Assembly (NCBI RefSeq): GCF_030643805.1
Contig: NZ_CP094656.1
Location: 3,596,001 to 3,660,000 of the forward strand
DNA: 64,000 bases
From: Alkalihalobacillus sp. AL-G
GTDB taxonomy: Bacteria; Bacillota; Bacilli; Bacillales; Fictibacillaceae
Reading direction: 5' to 3'
Part shown: positions 26,931 to 36,247 of the stretch, one piece after another
Position numbering within the stretch: the first letter of the stretch is position 1
Layout of the letters: each line of letters opens with the position of its first letter
Translations under genes and position numbers: made by a program
Notes under the pieces: model-generated
The model's database searches: none
Told to the model about the DNA's origin: nothing
The model's input: the letters and a program-made list of their open reading frames with translations, nothing else

Positions 26931-26964
26931 AAAAAACCAGATCGCGTACCGACCTAGTCTGGAT
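26931..26964 (-). terminator. Terminator of the YitT-family gene
   Basis: On the minus strand AATCCAGAC pairs with GATCTGGTT around a 12-nt loop, followed by a T tract. Confidence 0.75.
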
Positions 26965-26977
26965 TATACCTTATGCT

Positions 26978-27844
26978 CTACCCTTGATTGAATCCTTCCC
27001 CAAGGACCTCATTCGCATTGACGATTATAATGAACGCGCCAGGGTCGATCCTTTTCACATGCTGCTTAAGACGGGTGACCTCGTACTGGGCAACAACACA
27101 CATGAGCATCGGACGTTCTCGGTCGGTAAAACCGCCAGACGCTTGAATACGCGTCACGCCTCTATCAACCTCACGGAAAATCTCATCCCGCACCTCATCC
27201 TGCTGGTCGGTAATGATGTATGCCATTTTCGAATAGCCAAGTCCCATCTGTACGACATCAATCGTTTTAGCCGTTAAAAACATACCGATTAACGCGTAAA
27301 GTGCCTGTTCAATTGAAAAAACGAATGCCGATGTAACAACAATCGTCCCATCAATCATCAGTACGCAGAGTCCTAAAGATAAACCGGTATACTTATGCAC
27401 GATCTGGGCGAGAAGATCGATTCCTCCAGTCGATGCTTTTCCACGAAACACAATACCTAATCCAAGTCCGACTCCGAGCCCGCCAAACAACGCACCGAGC
27501 AGTGGATCAGCCGTAATCGGCTCTGCATCCTCCGATAAAAAGACAACAAGCGGCAAGAAAACCGTCCCGATGAATGTTTTGAGCCCGAAATGCTTCCCAA
27601 GCACTATAACCCCTGTAACAAACAACGGAATATTGAATGCCCACTGAACAATTGAAGGCTTCCATCCAAATACATCTTTTAAAATCGTGCTTATTCCAGC
27701 AACACCGCCTGATGCAATATTGTTCGGCAGCAAAAACAAGGTAAACGCAAGTGCGACTAAGGTCGAACCGATCAATACATATATATAATCAAGAGCCACG
27801 AGCAGCTTTGGGTTGACTCGATTCCTGCGAACTGACATCATCAT
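26978..27844 (-). CDS. YitT family membrane protein (YvjA-like)
   Basis: A 288-residue protein with about six membrane segments in the first 200 residues (LLPNNIASGGVAGISTILKD, GLGLGIVFRGKASTGGIDLL). A C-terminal cytosolic DUF2179 domain follows (about 215-288: RGVTRIQASGGFTDRERPML). The location beside prfB and secA matches B. subtilis YvjA. Function is unknown. A MITE-like repeat lies 28 bp upstream of the start and so occupies the promoter-leader zone. Confidence 0.88.
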   Translation of the reverse strand: MMMSVRRNRVNPKLLVALDYIYVLIGSTLVALAFTLFLLPNNIASGGVAGISTILKDVFGWKPSIVQWAFNIPLFVTGVIVLGKHFGLKTFIGTVFLPLVVFLSEDAEPITADPLLGALFGGLGVGLGLGIVFRGKASTGGIDLLAQIVHKYTGLSLGLCVLMIDGTIVVTSAFVFSIEQALYALIGMFLTAKTIDVVQMGLGYSKMAYIITDQQDEVRDEIFREVDRGVTRIQASGGFTDRERPMLMCVVAQYEVTRLKQHVKRIDPGAFIIIVNANEVLGEGFNQG

Positions 27845-27871
27845 GAAACTTCACTCACTTCATTAAATAAA

Positions 27872-28015
27872 TGTTCAAAAAGGAGGATCAAAAGGGCCGA
27901 GAAGTTCGAGGCACGACAGTCTCGAGGACCGGATCGTATAAGTTTAATACGTGAGGACCGGAGAGACCGAGTAACGAAGAAATTCGACAGCAATTTTTAC
28001 CGGACTTTTTGAAAT
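27872..28015 (+). repeat. MITE-like repeat, copy 2 (about 144 bp)
   Basis: It starts TGTTCAAAAAGGAGGAT and ends CCGGACTTTTTGAA. The interior has the word GAGGACCGGA twice (near 27935 and 27954), flanking a TCGTATAAG...AATACG dyad. It is nearly identical to the copy at 47894 and shares both ends with the copy at 6673. No ORF is inside. Confidence 0.8.
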
Positions 28016-28301
28016 ACCACTAGTACATATAACCTACAGAAGTATATCACTCCCCCAGAATGAAGTAAATTTTTCGGATAATTGCAACAAATCTTTATTA
28101 AGGTAAGGCCAGAAGCTAATAAAATTATGTCTAAAGTAGGGTTCGTGGCCGAATTATTGGATTGTGTGCTTGAATTCCCAAGTTCAATACTTAAAAAACA
28201 AGCAAATAGCGCTCAAATCTGATGAAAATGTACTTTTCCGATTAAATTTAGGTTAAAACGCGATAAATAATCCCTTCAAAGTTAAAAAAAGAGCTTCCAA
28301 C
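28016..28301. other. Intergenic between the MITE and the prfB terminator
   Basis: No gene or clear signal seen. Confidence 0.5.
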
Positions 28302-28335
28302 TGAAAAACCCCTCGGTCGACCAGACCAGAGGGGA
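28302..28335 (-). terminator. prfB terminator
   Basis: CCCCTC and GAGGGG on the minus strand with a 14-nt loop, followed by TTTTTCAG. Confidence 0.8.
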
Positions 28336-28346
28336 ATCAATTGAGA

Positions 28347-29448
28347 TTATTTCATTTGTGATCGTAGGTAGGCGTCGATGAATGGACTGATATTGCCGTC
28401 CATAACGCCTTGGACGTTTCCAATCTCGACATTCGTCCGGTGATCCTTCACCATGCTGTATGGGTGGAAAACGTAAGAGCGAATCTGACTTCCCCAGCCG
28501 ATTTCCTTTTGCTCACCACGGATTTCATTGAGTTCCGCTTGTTGTTCTTCAATACGCCTTTGATAGAGCTTTGCTTTTAACATTTTCATCGCTCGATCAC
28601 GGTTTTTGATCTGTGAACGTTCAGTTTGGCAGGACACAACCGTATTCGTTGGAATGTGTGTCATCCGAACTGCCGAATCGGTCGTATTGACGTGCTGACC
28701 GCCAGCGCCACTTGCACGGTACGTATCAACCTTAATTTCATCCGGTTTGAGTTCGATTTCAATGTCATCACTTAATTCCGGCATAACCTCACAGGAAACG
28801 AACGAAGTATGACGCCGACCTGATGAATCGAACGGCGAGATCCGAACGAGACGATGCACGCCTTTTTCAGTCTTTAAATACCCGTAAGCGTTGTGCCCCT
28901 TGATGCTCAAGGTTACACTCTTCACACCCGCTTCATCTCCCGGCAAGTAATCGACGGTTTCGACCTTATACCCCCGATCCTCTGCCCAACGCGTATACAT
29001 ACGCAACAGCATTGACGCCCAATCCTGGGATTCTGTTCCACCAGCACCCGGATGAAGCTCCAACAATGCGTTGTTTTTATCATGTGGTTCACTTAAAAGC
29101 ATCGTCAGTTCAAAGTTGGAAAGCTGTGTTGAAAGCTCCTTCAAGTCACTTTCCAGCTCACTTTGCAGCTCCTGATCCTCTTCCTCTTTTACTAGCTCAT
29201 GCGTGACTTCCAGGTTTTCATAGGTTTCCTCGAGCTCATGAAACTCGTTCACGATCCCTTTCAGACCGTTCACCTCGTTGATCACCGTCTGAGCGGCATT
29301 TTGATCGTCCCAGAAATTCGCAGCCGTCATCTGTTCATCAAGCTCCGCAATTCGGGCTTCCTTGTTATCTAAGTCAAAGAGACCCCCTAAAGTCTTGGAT
29401 TCTCTTTTGCATCGCATTCAATTCTTGCTTCATTTCAACTAAGTCCAT
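28347..29448 (-). CDS. prfB: Peptide chain release factor 2, programmed +1 frameshift
   Basis: RF2 ends translation at UGA and UAA. The gene starts at ATG 29446-29448 with GGAGAA upstream. It reads 24 codons to an in-frame UGA at 29374-29376 and continues after a +1 shift for 342 codons, giving 366 residues, the same as B. subtilis RF2. The downstream part has the stop-codon-reading tripeptide SPF ([12 protein letters not shown]) and the catalytic GGQ ([12 protein letters not shown]). It follows secA on the same strand as in other bacilli. Annotating only the downstream frame would lose the N-terminus. Confidence 0.96.
29373..29388 (-). promoter_or_regulatory. prfB autoregulatory +1 frameshift site
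   Basis: The coding strand reads AGGGGGTCTCTTTGAC: an internal Shine-Dalgarno, then CUU at the P site and UGA-C, the canonical RF2 recoding element. Low RF2 promotes slippage from CUU to UUU. Confidence 0.95.
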
Positions 29449-29501
29449 GCTGCATTCTCCTTCATATCAGTTAAAAATCACTTCAATAAAAATTTAATTA
29501 A

Positions 29502-29532
29502 GGCGAAAAGAAAACTTGGCGATTGCCAAGTT
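29502..29532 (-). terminator. Hairpin terminator/attenuator between secA and prfB
   Basis: AACTTGGC and GCCAAGTT with a 4-nt loop, followed on the minus strand by TTCTTTTC. It likely reduces read-through from secA into prfB. Confidence 0.7.
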
Positions 29533-29546
29533 CCCTATTATTATAG

Positions 29547-32054
29547 TTATGCACCGTGGCACTGTTTATACTTCTTCCCGCTTCCACATGGACAAGGTTC
29601 GTTTCGTCCGATGTTCGAGCTCTTGCGAACAGGCTTTTTCTTTTTCTGTTCCTGTGCTTTCGGATCAACTGCTTTTCCTTCCGCAACCTTCTCACGCTGA
29701 AGGTTTTTCTCGACCTGCGCCTTCATGATATAGGTTGAAACTTCCTCTTCGATCGATTCTACCATCGTCTCGAACATTTGGAAGCCTTCGAACTGATACT
29801 CACGAAGCGGATCGTTTTGACCGTAAGCGCGCAAGTGAATTCCTTGACGGAGCTGATCCATCGCATCGATGTGATCCATCCACTTCCGGTCGACCGAACG
29901 CAACACGATTACTTTTTCAAATTCACGCATACGCTCTGGTTCGATTTCTGCTTCCTTCTTATCGTACTCTGCTTTCACAATATCCAGCAGGTGTTCAATA
30001 ATCTCTTCCCGCTCTTTACCGCGAAGATCTTTTTCCGTAACCGAGCCTTCGCTTAAGAATGTTGCATTTCCGTAATCGATGATCGCCTTCATGTCCCAAT
30101 CCTCATGAACCTCTTCCTCTGGAGTATGGGCTTCAACGATTCGTTCAACAGTCGATTTGATCATTGCGTCTACGATTTCACGCAGGTTTTCCGAATCTAA
30201 AACTTCCGCACGCTGGGCATAGATGATTTCACGCTGTTGACGCATCACATCATCATACTGAAGCAATTGCTTACGAGCATCAAAGTTATGACCCTCAACA
30301 CGTTTTTGCGCAGATTCAACCGCTTTGGTGACGATTTTGCTTTCAAGTGGCTGATCCTCTTCCATCCCGAGGCGCTCCATCATATTCATCATGTTGTCCG
30401 AGCCGAAACGACGCATCAATTCGTCTTCCATTGAGATGAAAAATTGAGACGAACCTGGATCCCCTTGACGACCCGCACGACCACGGAGCTGATTATCGAT
30501 ACGGCGTGATTCGTGACGCTCTGTACCGAGAATGTGAAGTCCGCCAGCTTCGATGACACCATTGCCAAGCTTGATGTCCGTACCACGACCGGCCATGTTT
30601 GTCGCAATCGTAACCGCGCCCTTTTGACCAGCATCCTCAATGATCTGAGCTTCACGACCATGGTTTTTCGCGTTCAATACGTTATGCGGGACGCCTTTTT
30701 TCTTTAGATGCTTTGCAATAAGCTCAGACGTTTCAACCGCAACCGTACCGACCAACACAGGCTGACCTTTTTGGTGGCGATCCGCGATTTCATTCACAAC
30801 GGCACGGAATTTACCCTCCGTTGTTTTATAAATCAAATCAGCACGATCTTCACGCGCAATCGGCTTATTCGTCGGAATCACGATAACGTTCATATTATAA
30901 ATGTTGCGGAATTCTTCTTCTTCCGTTTTCGCTGTACCTGTCATACCTGACAGCTTGTTGTACATACGGAAGTAGTTCTGGAACGTGATGGTCGCAAGTG
31001 TCATCGACTCTCGCTGAATGTCGAGACCCTCTTTCGCTTCAATCGCCTGGTGCAACCCATCGCTATAACGACGACCTGCCATCAAACGCCCGGTAAACGG
31101 GTCAACAATGACGACTTCGCCTTCCTGAACGACGTAATCTGTATCCCGATGCATAGCAACGTGTGCTTTTAACGCCTGATTAATGTGATGGTTAATTGAC
31201 ACATTCGAAATATCAAACAGGTTTTCTACGTTAAAAAACTTTTCAGCCTTAGACATACCTTCTTCAGTCAGCTGAACGTTTTTCGTTTTTATATCAAAGG
31301 TGTAATCTTCTTCTTTTTTCACTTGATGAATGAATTGATTCGCGATTCGGTACAGTTCCGTCGATTTTGCCGAGCTTCCGGAGATGATGAGCGGTGTACG
31401 GGCTTCGTCAATTAAAATCGAGTCAACCTCATCGACGATCGCATAATTAAGCGGCCGCTGAACCATTTCTTCCTTATATAAAACCATGTTGTCACGGAGA
31501 TAGTCGAAACCAAGCTCGTTATTCGTCGCGTACGTGATATCGGCAGCGTAGGCTTCCTTCTTCTCCTCTTTCGACATGCCGGTTACGTTCAAGCCAACCG
31601 TCAGTCCAAGATACTTATAAATTTCGCCCATCTGCTCAGCGTCACGAGCTGCAAGGTATTCGTTGACCGTTACGAGATGAACACCCTTACCTTCGAGCGC
31701 ATTCAAATAGACCGGCATTGTCGCAACGAGCGTTTTACCTTCACCGGTTTTCATTTCAGAAATATTTCCTTCATGCAAGGAAACCGCACCCATGATCTGA
31801 ACAGGATATGGTCGTTCTCCACGTACTCGGGTTGCTGCCTCACGAACAACAGCAAATGCTTCAATTAGAATATCATCTAGTGTCTCCCCGTTCTTAAGAC
31901 GGGATCTGAATTCATCTGTTTTCGCACGAAGCTGTTCATGTGAAAGCTTTTCCAATTCTGGCCCGAGCGCTTCCACCTCGTCCGCATACTTTTGAAGACG
32001 ACCAATTTGACGATCGTTACCAGTTGGGAAAATCTTTTTAATCATACCAATCAT
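29547..32054 (-). CDS. secA: Preprotein translocase motor ATPase SecA
   Basis: SecA drives unfolded preproteins through SecYEG. The 835-residue protein has Walker [10 protein letters not shown] near residue 103 and the DEAD-type [19 protein letters not shown] near 207. The NBD2 motif [12 protein letters not shown] is near 487 and [20 protein letters not shown] near 515. A C-terminal zinc-binding tail ([14 protein letters not shown]) binds SecB or the ribosome. Length matches the family. GAGGTG precedes the ATG by 10 nt. Confidence 0.98.
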   Translation of the reverse strand: MIGMIKKIFPTGNDRQIGRLQKYADEVEALGPELEKLSHEQLRAKTDEFRSRLKNGETLDDILIEAFAVVREAATRVRGERPYPVQIMGAVSLHEGNISEMKTGEGKTLVATMPVYLNALEGKGVHLVTVNEYLAARDAEQMGEIYKYLGLTVGLNVTGMSKEEKKEAYAADITYATNNELGFDYLRDNMVLYKEEMVQRPLNYAIVDEVDSILIDEARTPLIISGSSAKSTELYRIANQFIHQVKKEEDYTFDIKTKNVQLTEEGMSKAEKFFNVENLFDISNVSINHHINQALKAHVAMHRDTDYVVQEGEVVIVDPFTGRLMAGRRYSDGLHQAIEAKEGLDIQRESMTLATITFQNYFRMYNKLSGMTGTAKTEEEEFRNIYNMNVIVIPTNKPIAREDRADLIYKTTEGKFRAVVNEIADRHQKGQPVLVGTVAVETSELIAKHLKKKGVPHNVLNAKNHGREAQIIEDAGQKGAVTIATNMAGRGTDIKLGNGVIEAGGLHILGTERHESRRIDNQLRGRAGRQGDPGSSQFFISMEDELMRRFGSDNMMNMMERLGMEEDQPLESKIVTKAVESAQKRVEGHNFDARKQLLQYDDVMRQQREIIYAQRAEVLDSENLREIVDAMIKSTVERIVEAHTPEEEVHEDWDMKAIIDYGNATFLSEGSVTEKDLRGKEREEIIEHLLDIVKAEYDKKEAEIEPERMREFEKVIVLRSVDRKWMDHIDAMDQLRQGIHLRAYGQNDPLREYQFEGFQMFETMVESIEEEVSTYIMKAQVEKNLQREKVAEGKAVDPKAQEQKKKKPVRKSSNIGRNEPCPCGSGKKYKQCHGA

Positions 32055-32375
32055 TTAGTTATGCACCTCTATTTATAAACAGATAGTTTTGAAAATTCTT
32101 CTTAAATTGGGTTAGACGCAGAACCTGCATCAAGCTGAATGGTTACAACCTACCCTATTGTATAAAATTAGTCCATGTTTTATTTTAACAGTTTGAACGG
32201 GTAAGGACAAGAATTCGTGCGGTTTATGTGAAGTGCAATCCTCTCTTCATAAGGGGATCATTATACAATGGAGCAAAAATACAGTTTAAGGTCAGCTCAC
32301 AATTATAGGATATGTACAGCTTTATGGTGAAAAATTTATGGTATTATGAATGCAAATAAAAATAGGAGGTTAATC
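32055..32375. other. Intergenic between divergent secA and small membrane-protein genes
   Basis: Divergent promoters are expected. AT-rich; no hexamer pair is convincing enough to list and no gene is supported. Confidence 0.5.
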
Positions 32376-32623
32376 GTGATCTTCGGTTTCTTTTATATCT
32401 TCACGGCTGTTTTAAGCATTATGATGACCATTTTACTTTTATACTTAGGGGAAAAATTCAAATCCACCTCACCATTCTTTGTTGCTAGCTTAATTTATAT
32501 GCCAATAACGTTTTTTGCTTGGAAGATGGAAGTATACTTTTTTTCATAGCCAGTATTCTTGTACAGATTTACCTGCTCATCCATACATACGCTAAGTATA
32601 AAATGTTCAAAGCTTCCGAATGA
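32376..32623 (+). pseudogene. Small membrane protein paralog, frameshifted
   Basis: GTG at 32376 follows AGGAGG at 6-nt spacing. The frame encodes IFGFFYIFTAVLSIMMTILL, then LYLGEKFKSTSPFFVASLI, and stops after KMEVYFFS. Adding one T to the T7 run at 32538-32544 continues it as FIASILVQIYLLIHTYAKYK to TGA at 32621-32623. The restored protein aligns along its length with the intact neighbour at 32754 (YLGKKFESSLPFFVACLL, YQMYKMLK). One base was lost, or the run was misread. Confidence 0.7.
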
Positions 32624-32753
32624 TTTTTTTACTATAGAGTCGATGTCCTTCGTAGCGGTGCGTAAAAATATGTACTGAAGTTGAACTGTTAATTGCTATT
32701 TATAACGTTTGCTGAAAAAATTATAATATATTTCCGGAATTTGGAGGTTACCG

Positions 32754-33002
32754 ATGCTATTTATTATTTACTATTATATTTTTATTTTTGTTTCACTCCT
32801 CATTTTGACGATTATACTTTTTTATTTAGGCAAAAAGTTCGAATCTTCTTTACCATTCTTTGTGGCCTGCCTGTTGTGGACTCCGATCACATTTTTCGCA
32901 TTTAAGTTCGACAGATTTATAATCATACTGCTCTGTACCCTATGGCAAGGTTATCTATTAACATACGCATATCAAATGTACAAAATGCTTAAAGAGACTT
33001 AA
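32754..33002 (+). CDS. Small membrane protein of unknown function (82 aa)
   Basis: It has two to three hydrophobic segments (IIYYYIFIFVSLLILTIILF, FFVACLLWTPITFFAFKF, IIILLCTLWQGYLLTYAY) and a short charged tail, KMLKET. GGAGG lies 7 nt before the ATG. It is an intact tandem paralog of the frameshifted gene upstream. No family recognised. An IS3-family element is inserted 46 bp after its stop. Confidence 0.65.
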   Translation: MLFIIYYYIFIFVSLLILTIILFYLGKKFESSLPFFVACLLWTPITFFAFKFDRFIIILLCTLWQGYLLTYAYQMYKMLKET

Positions 33003-33081
33003 CAAAATTCCTGGTGAAATTGTAAAAGGGACTGGCTCCGATTTAATCTGTACCCCTTGTAAAGGACAATTTTAAAAAAGG

Positions 33082-33933
33082 CTAGGCTGCGTTAAGAAGA
33101 TGATCTCTGTATTGAACGGGGGTCATCTTTTTCATATTCCATTGGTATCTATAGGAGTTGTAGTATTTAATGGCAGTTTTTACTTCCCGTTTAAGATCTT
33201 TCAGTGTTTTACAGGATTTTATTTCAGCTAAATCTTTGAAATGACCAAAAAAGGATTCCTGTGGGGCGTTGTCCCAACAATTCCCCCTTCTGGACATGGA
33301 CTGGCCCAGTCGATGTTTCTTCACCAACTTTTGATATACAGGGCTGGTATAATGACTCCCTTGATCAGAATGGATGTAGGCTCCTTTAGCCAGTTTAACC
33401 TTCCTATTCTTCTTTAACTTCTTAAGCGTGTCCATAGCGATGTCGAGCGTAATTCGATCCGAAACATTATGGGCCAATACTTCATTGGTAGAGGCATCTA
33501 TAATGGTTGATAAATAAGCCCTTTCCCCTTTCCCGAAGTAGAGATATGTGATGTCTGTAAGCAGCACCTTATAAGGTACTTCCTGTTTGAACTCTCTGTT
33601 AAGCTGGTTCGAAACGACTTTGTGCTCCTGGGTGGCTTTCATAATACGCTTGTAAGGATTCGCTCTCCGGATAGGACATACAATGCCATACTTGTTCATG
33701 ACTCTCCCGATTCTTTTAAGGTTATAGACAATATTAAATTGACCTGCCAGTATCATTTTAATTTGGCGGGCTCCTTTTTTACGGTTCTTAAAGTGAAAGG
33801 CTTTGAGAATAACATCCCGGACAACTTCATCCTTTTTCTCTTTTTCCCTTCTTCGCTTTACTTGTTTCGCTGAAAAATAGTTATAGTAGCCTTGACGAGA
33901 TACGCCTGCAGATTTACAAAGGTAAGTGATCAT
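33082..33933 (-). CDS. IS3-family transposase OrfB (DDE)
   Basis: This is the 283-residue catalytic part of the OrfAB transposase. DDE residues are visible in VLLTDITYLYFG, YIHSDQGSHYTSPVYQ and NCWDNAPQESFFGHFKD. The same frame extends upstream to the orfA overlap (KEKELILSADQKFVLIRYVI), so the natural product is an OrfA-OrfB fusion made by -1 frameshifting at AAAGAAAAAG near 34005. No internal stop is seen, so this copy may be active. Confidence 0.9.
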   Translation of the reverse strand: MITYLCKSAGVSRQGYYNYFSAKQVKRRREKEKKDEVVRDVILKAFHFKNRKKGARQIKMILAGQFNIVYNLKRIGRVMNKYGIVCPIRRANPYKRIMKATQEHKVVSNQLNREFKQEVPYKVLLTDITYLYFGKGERAYLSTIIDASTNEVLAHNVSDRITLDIAMDTLKKLKKNRKVKLAKGAYIHSDQGSHYTSPVYQKLVKKHRLGQSMSRRGNCWDNAPQESFFGHFKDLAEIKSCKTLKDLKREVKTAIKYYNSYRYQWNMKKMTPVQYRDHLLNAA

Positions 33934-33998
33934 GTTTTTTAACTTATATTTCTCAATGACGTATCGAATGAGGACGAACTTCTGATCAGCTGATAAGA

Positions 33999-34418
33999 TC
34001 AGTTCTTTTTCTTTAGCCCCCTTTCGGCGAACTTTATCTTTTTTAGCAATTCGTTCTCTGCTTTCAATAAATTATTTTCCGCCTCTAACCTTGCATATTT
34101 TTCTTCATTGGAAAGTTCTCTTTTCCTTGGTCTTCCTGATTGTCCTCTTCTTGCATCCTGAAGTCCCAGTGCTCCATTTTTACGATAGGCTTTCCCCCAC
34201 CTTTCAGCAGAACATTTAATACGTCTAGTTCCAATAATCTCTGTATCAAACCCGTACTCTTCAAAAATCTCTCTAGAGAATTTCCCACGTTCCTTTTGAA
34301 CAATAAACAGCTGCTTGAATTCATCAGTATAGATGATGGCCTTTGAAGTAACGGACTTAACATAAGGATTTTTTGATAATAGTTCGATCTCTTTTTTTGT
34401 GAAGCATTTTTTACTCAT
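33999..34418 (-). CDS. IS3-family transposase OrfA (HTH)
   Basis: A 139-residue DNA-binding protein with a helix-turn-helix region and a basic linker (ARRGQSGRPRKRELSNEEKY). A C-terminal leucine zipper, LEAENNLLKAENELLKKI, mediates OrfA/OrfAB oligomerisation. It ends just after the slippery A-rich sequence that gives access to orfB. Confidence 0.88.
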   Translation of the reverse strand: MSKKCFTKKEIELLSKNPYVKSVTSKAIIYTDEFKQLFIVQKERGKFSREIFEEYGFDTEIIGTRRIKCSAERWGKAYRKNGALGLQDARRGQSGRPRKRELSNEEKYARLEAENNLLKAENELLKKIKFAERGLKKKN

Positions 34419-34548
34419 GTGTGTTCTCCCATCCCATTTTTCACTCTAATTGTACACAAAAAGACCCTGCAGAGTAGACCTTTTTTAATGTGTCTACTCT
34501 ACAGGGTACAGATTAATTAAGAGCCAATCCCTTATTTTTATACTTTTT

Positions 34549-35127
34549 CTATTCGATATCAGGAGCGATCAGTCCGTATTTACCATCTTTTCGTTTGTAC
34601 ACGACGTTCGTTGCACCTGAATCAGCATGTGAAAAGACGAAGAAATTATGACCGAGCATATCCATCTGGAGAATCGCTTCCTGGGTGTCCATTGGTTTTA
34701 GATCAAAACGCTTTTGACGGACAACCTGGAAATCATCCTCATCTTCTTCCTCTTCCTCTAAAACAGTCGTCGTTGTAGGTGCAGCACTTCCATTCCCATT
34801 TGCAAACGCGAATTTTATTGCACCACCCTGCCGGAACTTGCGGTTTACTTTCGTTTTATACTTACGGATTTGTCGCTCTAATTTTTCAACGACCAAATCA
34901 ATGGCAGCATACATGTCGTCATGCGTTTCTTCCGCTCGAAGCAATAAGCCCGGCATCGGAATCGTAACCTCGACTAGCTGCTCATTATTGTACACCTTTA
35001 GGTTGATATAAACATCTGAATTCGGAGTTCCATCAAAATAACGCTCTAGCTTTTTCACTTTCTTTTCTGCGTAACTTCTTAAAGCAGAAGTCACCTCAAT
35101 GTTCTCTCCACGAATATTAAAATTCAT
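34549..35127 (-). CDS. hpf: Long-form ribosome hibernation promoting factor
   Basis: Long HPF (YvyD) dimerises 70S ribosomes into inactive 100S particles during stress and stationary phase. In the 192-residue protein the N-terminal S30AE domain (about 1-100: RSYAEKKVKKLERYFD, DDMYAAIDLVVEKLERQIRK) binds the 30S subunit. An acidic linker (LEEEEEDEDDF) leads to the C-terminal dimerisation domain (about 133-190: RFDLKPMDTQEAILQMDMLG). AGGAGG precedes the ATG. A sigma-B promoter is upstream. The IS element lies 38 bp past the stop and may have displaced its terminator. Confidence 0.96.
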   Translation of the reverse strand: MNFNIRGENIEVTSALRSYAEKKVKKLERYFDGTPNSDVYINLKVYNNEQLVEVTIPMPGLLLRAEETHDDMYAAIDLVVEKLERQIRKYKTKVNRKFRQGGAIKFAFANGNGSAAPTTTTVLEEEEEDEDDFQVVRQKRFDLKPMDTQEAILQMDMLGHNFFVFSHADSGATNVVYKRKDGKYGLIAPDIE

Positions 35128-35165
35128 GCAAAACTCCTCCTTTCGGTGTTTATATATATTTCTCT

Positions 35166-35192
35166 ATACCCCTTAACAATTCCTTCATAAAC
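35166..35192 (-). promoter_or_regulatory. Sigma-B (and possibly overlapping sigma-H) promoter of hpf
   Basis: On the minus strand GTTTAT (35187-35192) and GGGTAT (35166-35171) are 15 nt apart, fitting GTTT-N12-15-GGGTAT of sigma-B. An AGGAATT followed by AGAAAT overlaps and resembles sigma-H. yvyD of B. subtilis is known to use both. Confidence 0.75.
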
Positions 35193-35420
35193 GTAAAATT
35201 CTCGTAAAAATTGCGACAATATTTTTAAGATTCAGTTTTTTAGGTCGAGAGCACGCTAAGTATGGAATTATAAGGGGAGAAAGAACGATTCCATGTCCCT
35301 GATTAGACATGTTACTTAAAGGATTCGACAATGCTTGAAGTGTGTTGGGGAGGACGTTATTACCAGATTGATTTCTACCTTCGATCAAGGAATTCCAGGT
35401 ACCGAAAAACATTTAGCCTT

Positions 35421-35466
35421 GTAAAAAAACAAATCCCGCTCCTCGGTATAAGAAGCGGGGGGATTG
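35421..35466 (-). terminator. Terminator of the cold-shock gene
   Basis: On the minus strand CCCCGCTTC and GAGGAGCGGG pair and are followed by ATTTGTTTTTTT. Confidence 0.8.
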
Positions 35467-35499
35467 CTTTTAATTCAAACCCTCAAAAAGGAATGTGAA

Positions 35500-35697
35500 T
35501 TAAAGCTTTGTTACGTTCGCAGCTTGAGGTCCGCGATTTCCTTCAACTACTTCAAACTCCACGTCTTGGCCTTCTTCAAGAGTCTTGAAGCCTTCAGAGC
35601 TGATTGCAGAGTAGTGTACGAATACGTCGTCTTGTCCGTCAACTTCGATGAAACCGAAGCCCTTCTCTGCGTTAAACCATTTTACTTTTCCTTGCAT
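35500..35697 (-). CDS. Cold-shock protein (CspA family)
   Basis: A 65-residue single OB-fold nucleic-acid chaperone. RNP1 is KGFGFIEV and RNP2 is VFVHYSAI; the usual N-terminus is [13 protein letters not shown]. The ATG at 35695-35697 gives the standard family start; an in-frame GTG three codons earlier has no usable site. It acts as an RNA chaperone and transcription antiterminator at low temperature. A sigma-A promoter and a roughly 50-nt leader with a small TGTGGA/TCCACA hairpin precede it. Confidence 0.95.
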   Translation of the reverse strand: MQGKVKWFNAEKGFGFIEVDGQDDVFVHYSAISSEGFKTLEEGQDVEFEVVEGNRGPQAANVTKL

Positions 35698-35751
35698 GTA
35701 ATTCACATTCCTTTCGTATTAAAAAAATCATGTGGAAAAATCCACAATAAA

Positions 35752-35781
35752 AGTATACAACGGTACAACCTTGAGAGTCAA
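35752..35781 (-). promoter_or_regulatory. Sigma-A promoter of the cold-shock gene
   Basis: TTGACT (35776-35781) and TATACT (35752-35757) on the minus strand with an 18-nt spacer. Confidence 0.8.
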
Positions 35782-36174
35782 CAATATGAATATGAATAGT
35801 CATAAAGCCGTAATTACTGACATTTTTCGATAAAATCAGTGCTCTTTCCTTACTACTTTATCCACCCTTTTTACCGTATTTTCAACCCATTTATTTGGTC
35901 GATTTGGTCCAGTCAAGTGGTCAATCAACAATAGCCTTTGATCTTAACGAACAGCCAAAAATCTAATTCAGCTTGCATAACGTTTGGTCCATTTCAATTG
36001 GAAAAACCAAGGTGTGCACACGTGTTACATTTTTCATTTTTGCACATCATCGATTTTTTATACGTATTTTCGTCCATTTTTTTAAAATTCAATTATCTAG
36101 TCATTAAAATAATGAAATACGATAATAATGAAACAAAGGCTTGTTAAACCTTAATAAGAAAAATTTGCAACCAC
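35782..36174. other. AT-rich intergenic region
   Basis: No gene is supported. The words TTTGGTC and GGTCC recur between 35895 and 35995, but I see no defined repeat. Confidence 0.5.
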
Positions 36175-36212
36175 ACAAAAAAGACCAACTCAGCAATATA
36201 AACGAGTCAGTC
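36175..36212 (-). terminator. Terminator of the flaG-fliDST operon
   Basis: GACTGACTC and GAGTTGGTC pair on the minus strand and are followed by TTTTTTGTG. Confidence 0.8.
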
Positions 36213-36247
36213 TGTTGATATAATATATAAAGATGAAATATTATCTT

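Larger units (their letters stand above)
33049..34510 (-). mobile_element. IS3-family (IS150-type) insertion sequence, 1462 bp, apparently intact
   Basis: Ends are TGTACCCCTTGTAAAGGACA from 33049 and, read inward from 34510, TGTACCCTGTAGAGTAGACA. Both are followed by TTAAAAAAGG, and they start with the TG...CA typical of the family. orfA and orfB overlap with a -1 frameshift signal. The 21-bp flanks are themselves inverted (GGGACTGGCTC on the left, GAGCCAATCCC on the right), so the element either sits inside a hairpin or has longer repeats than drawn. Confidence 0.82.

Noticed and set aside
35464-35799. Plus-strand ORF opposite the cold-shock gene
   Set aside because: Antisense to a well-supported CspA-family gene and its promoter.
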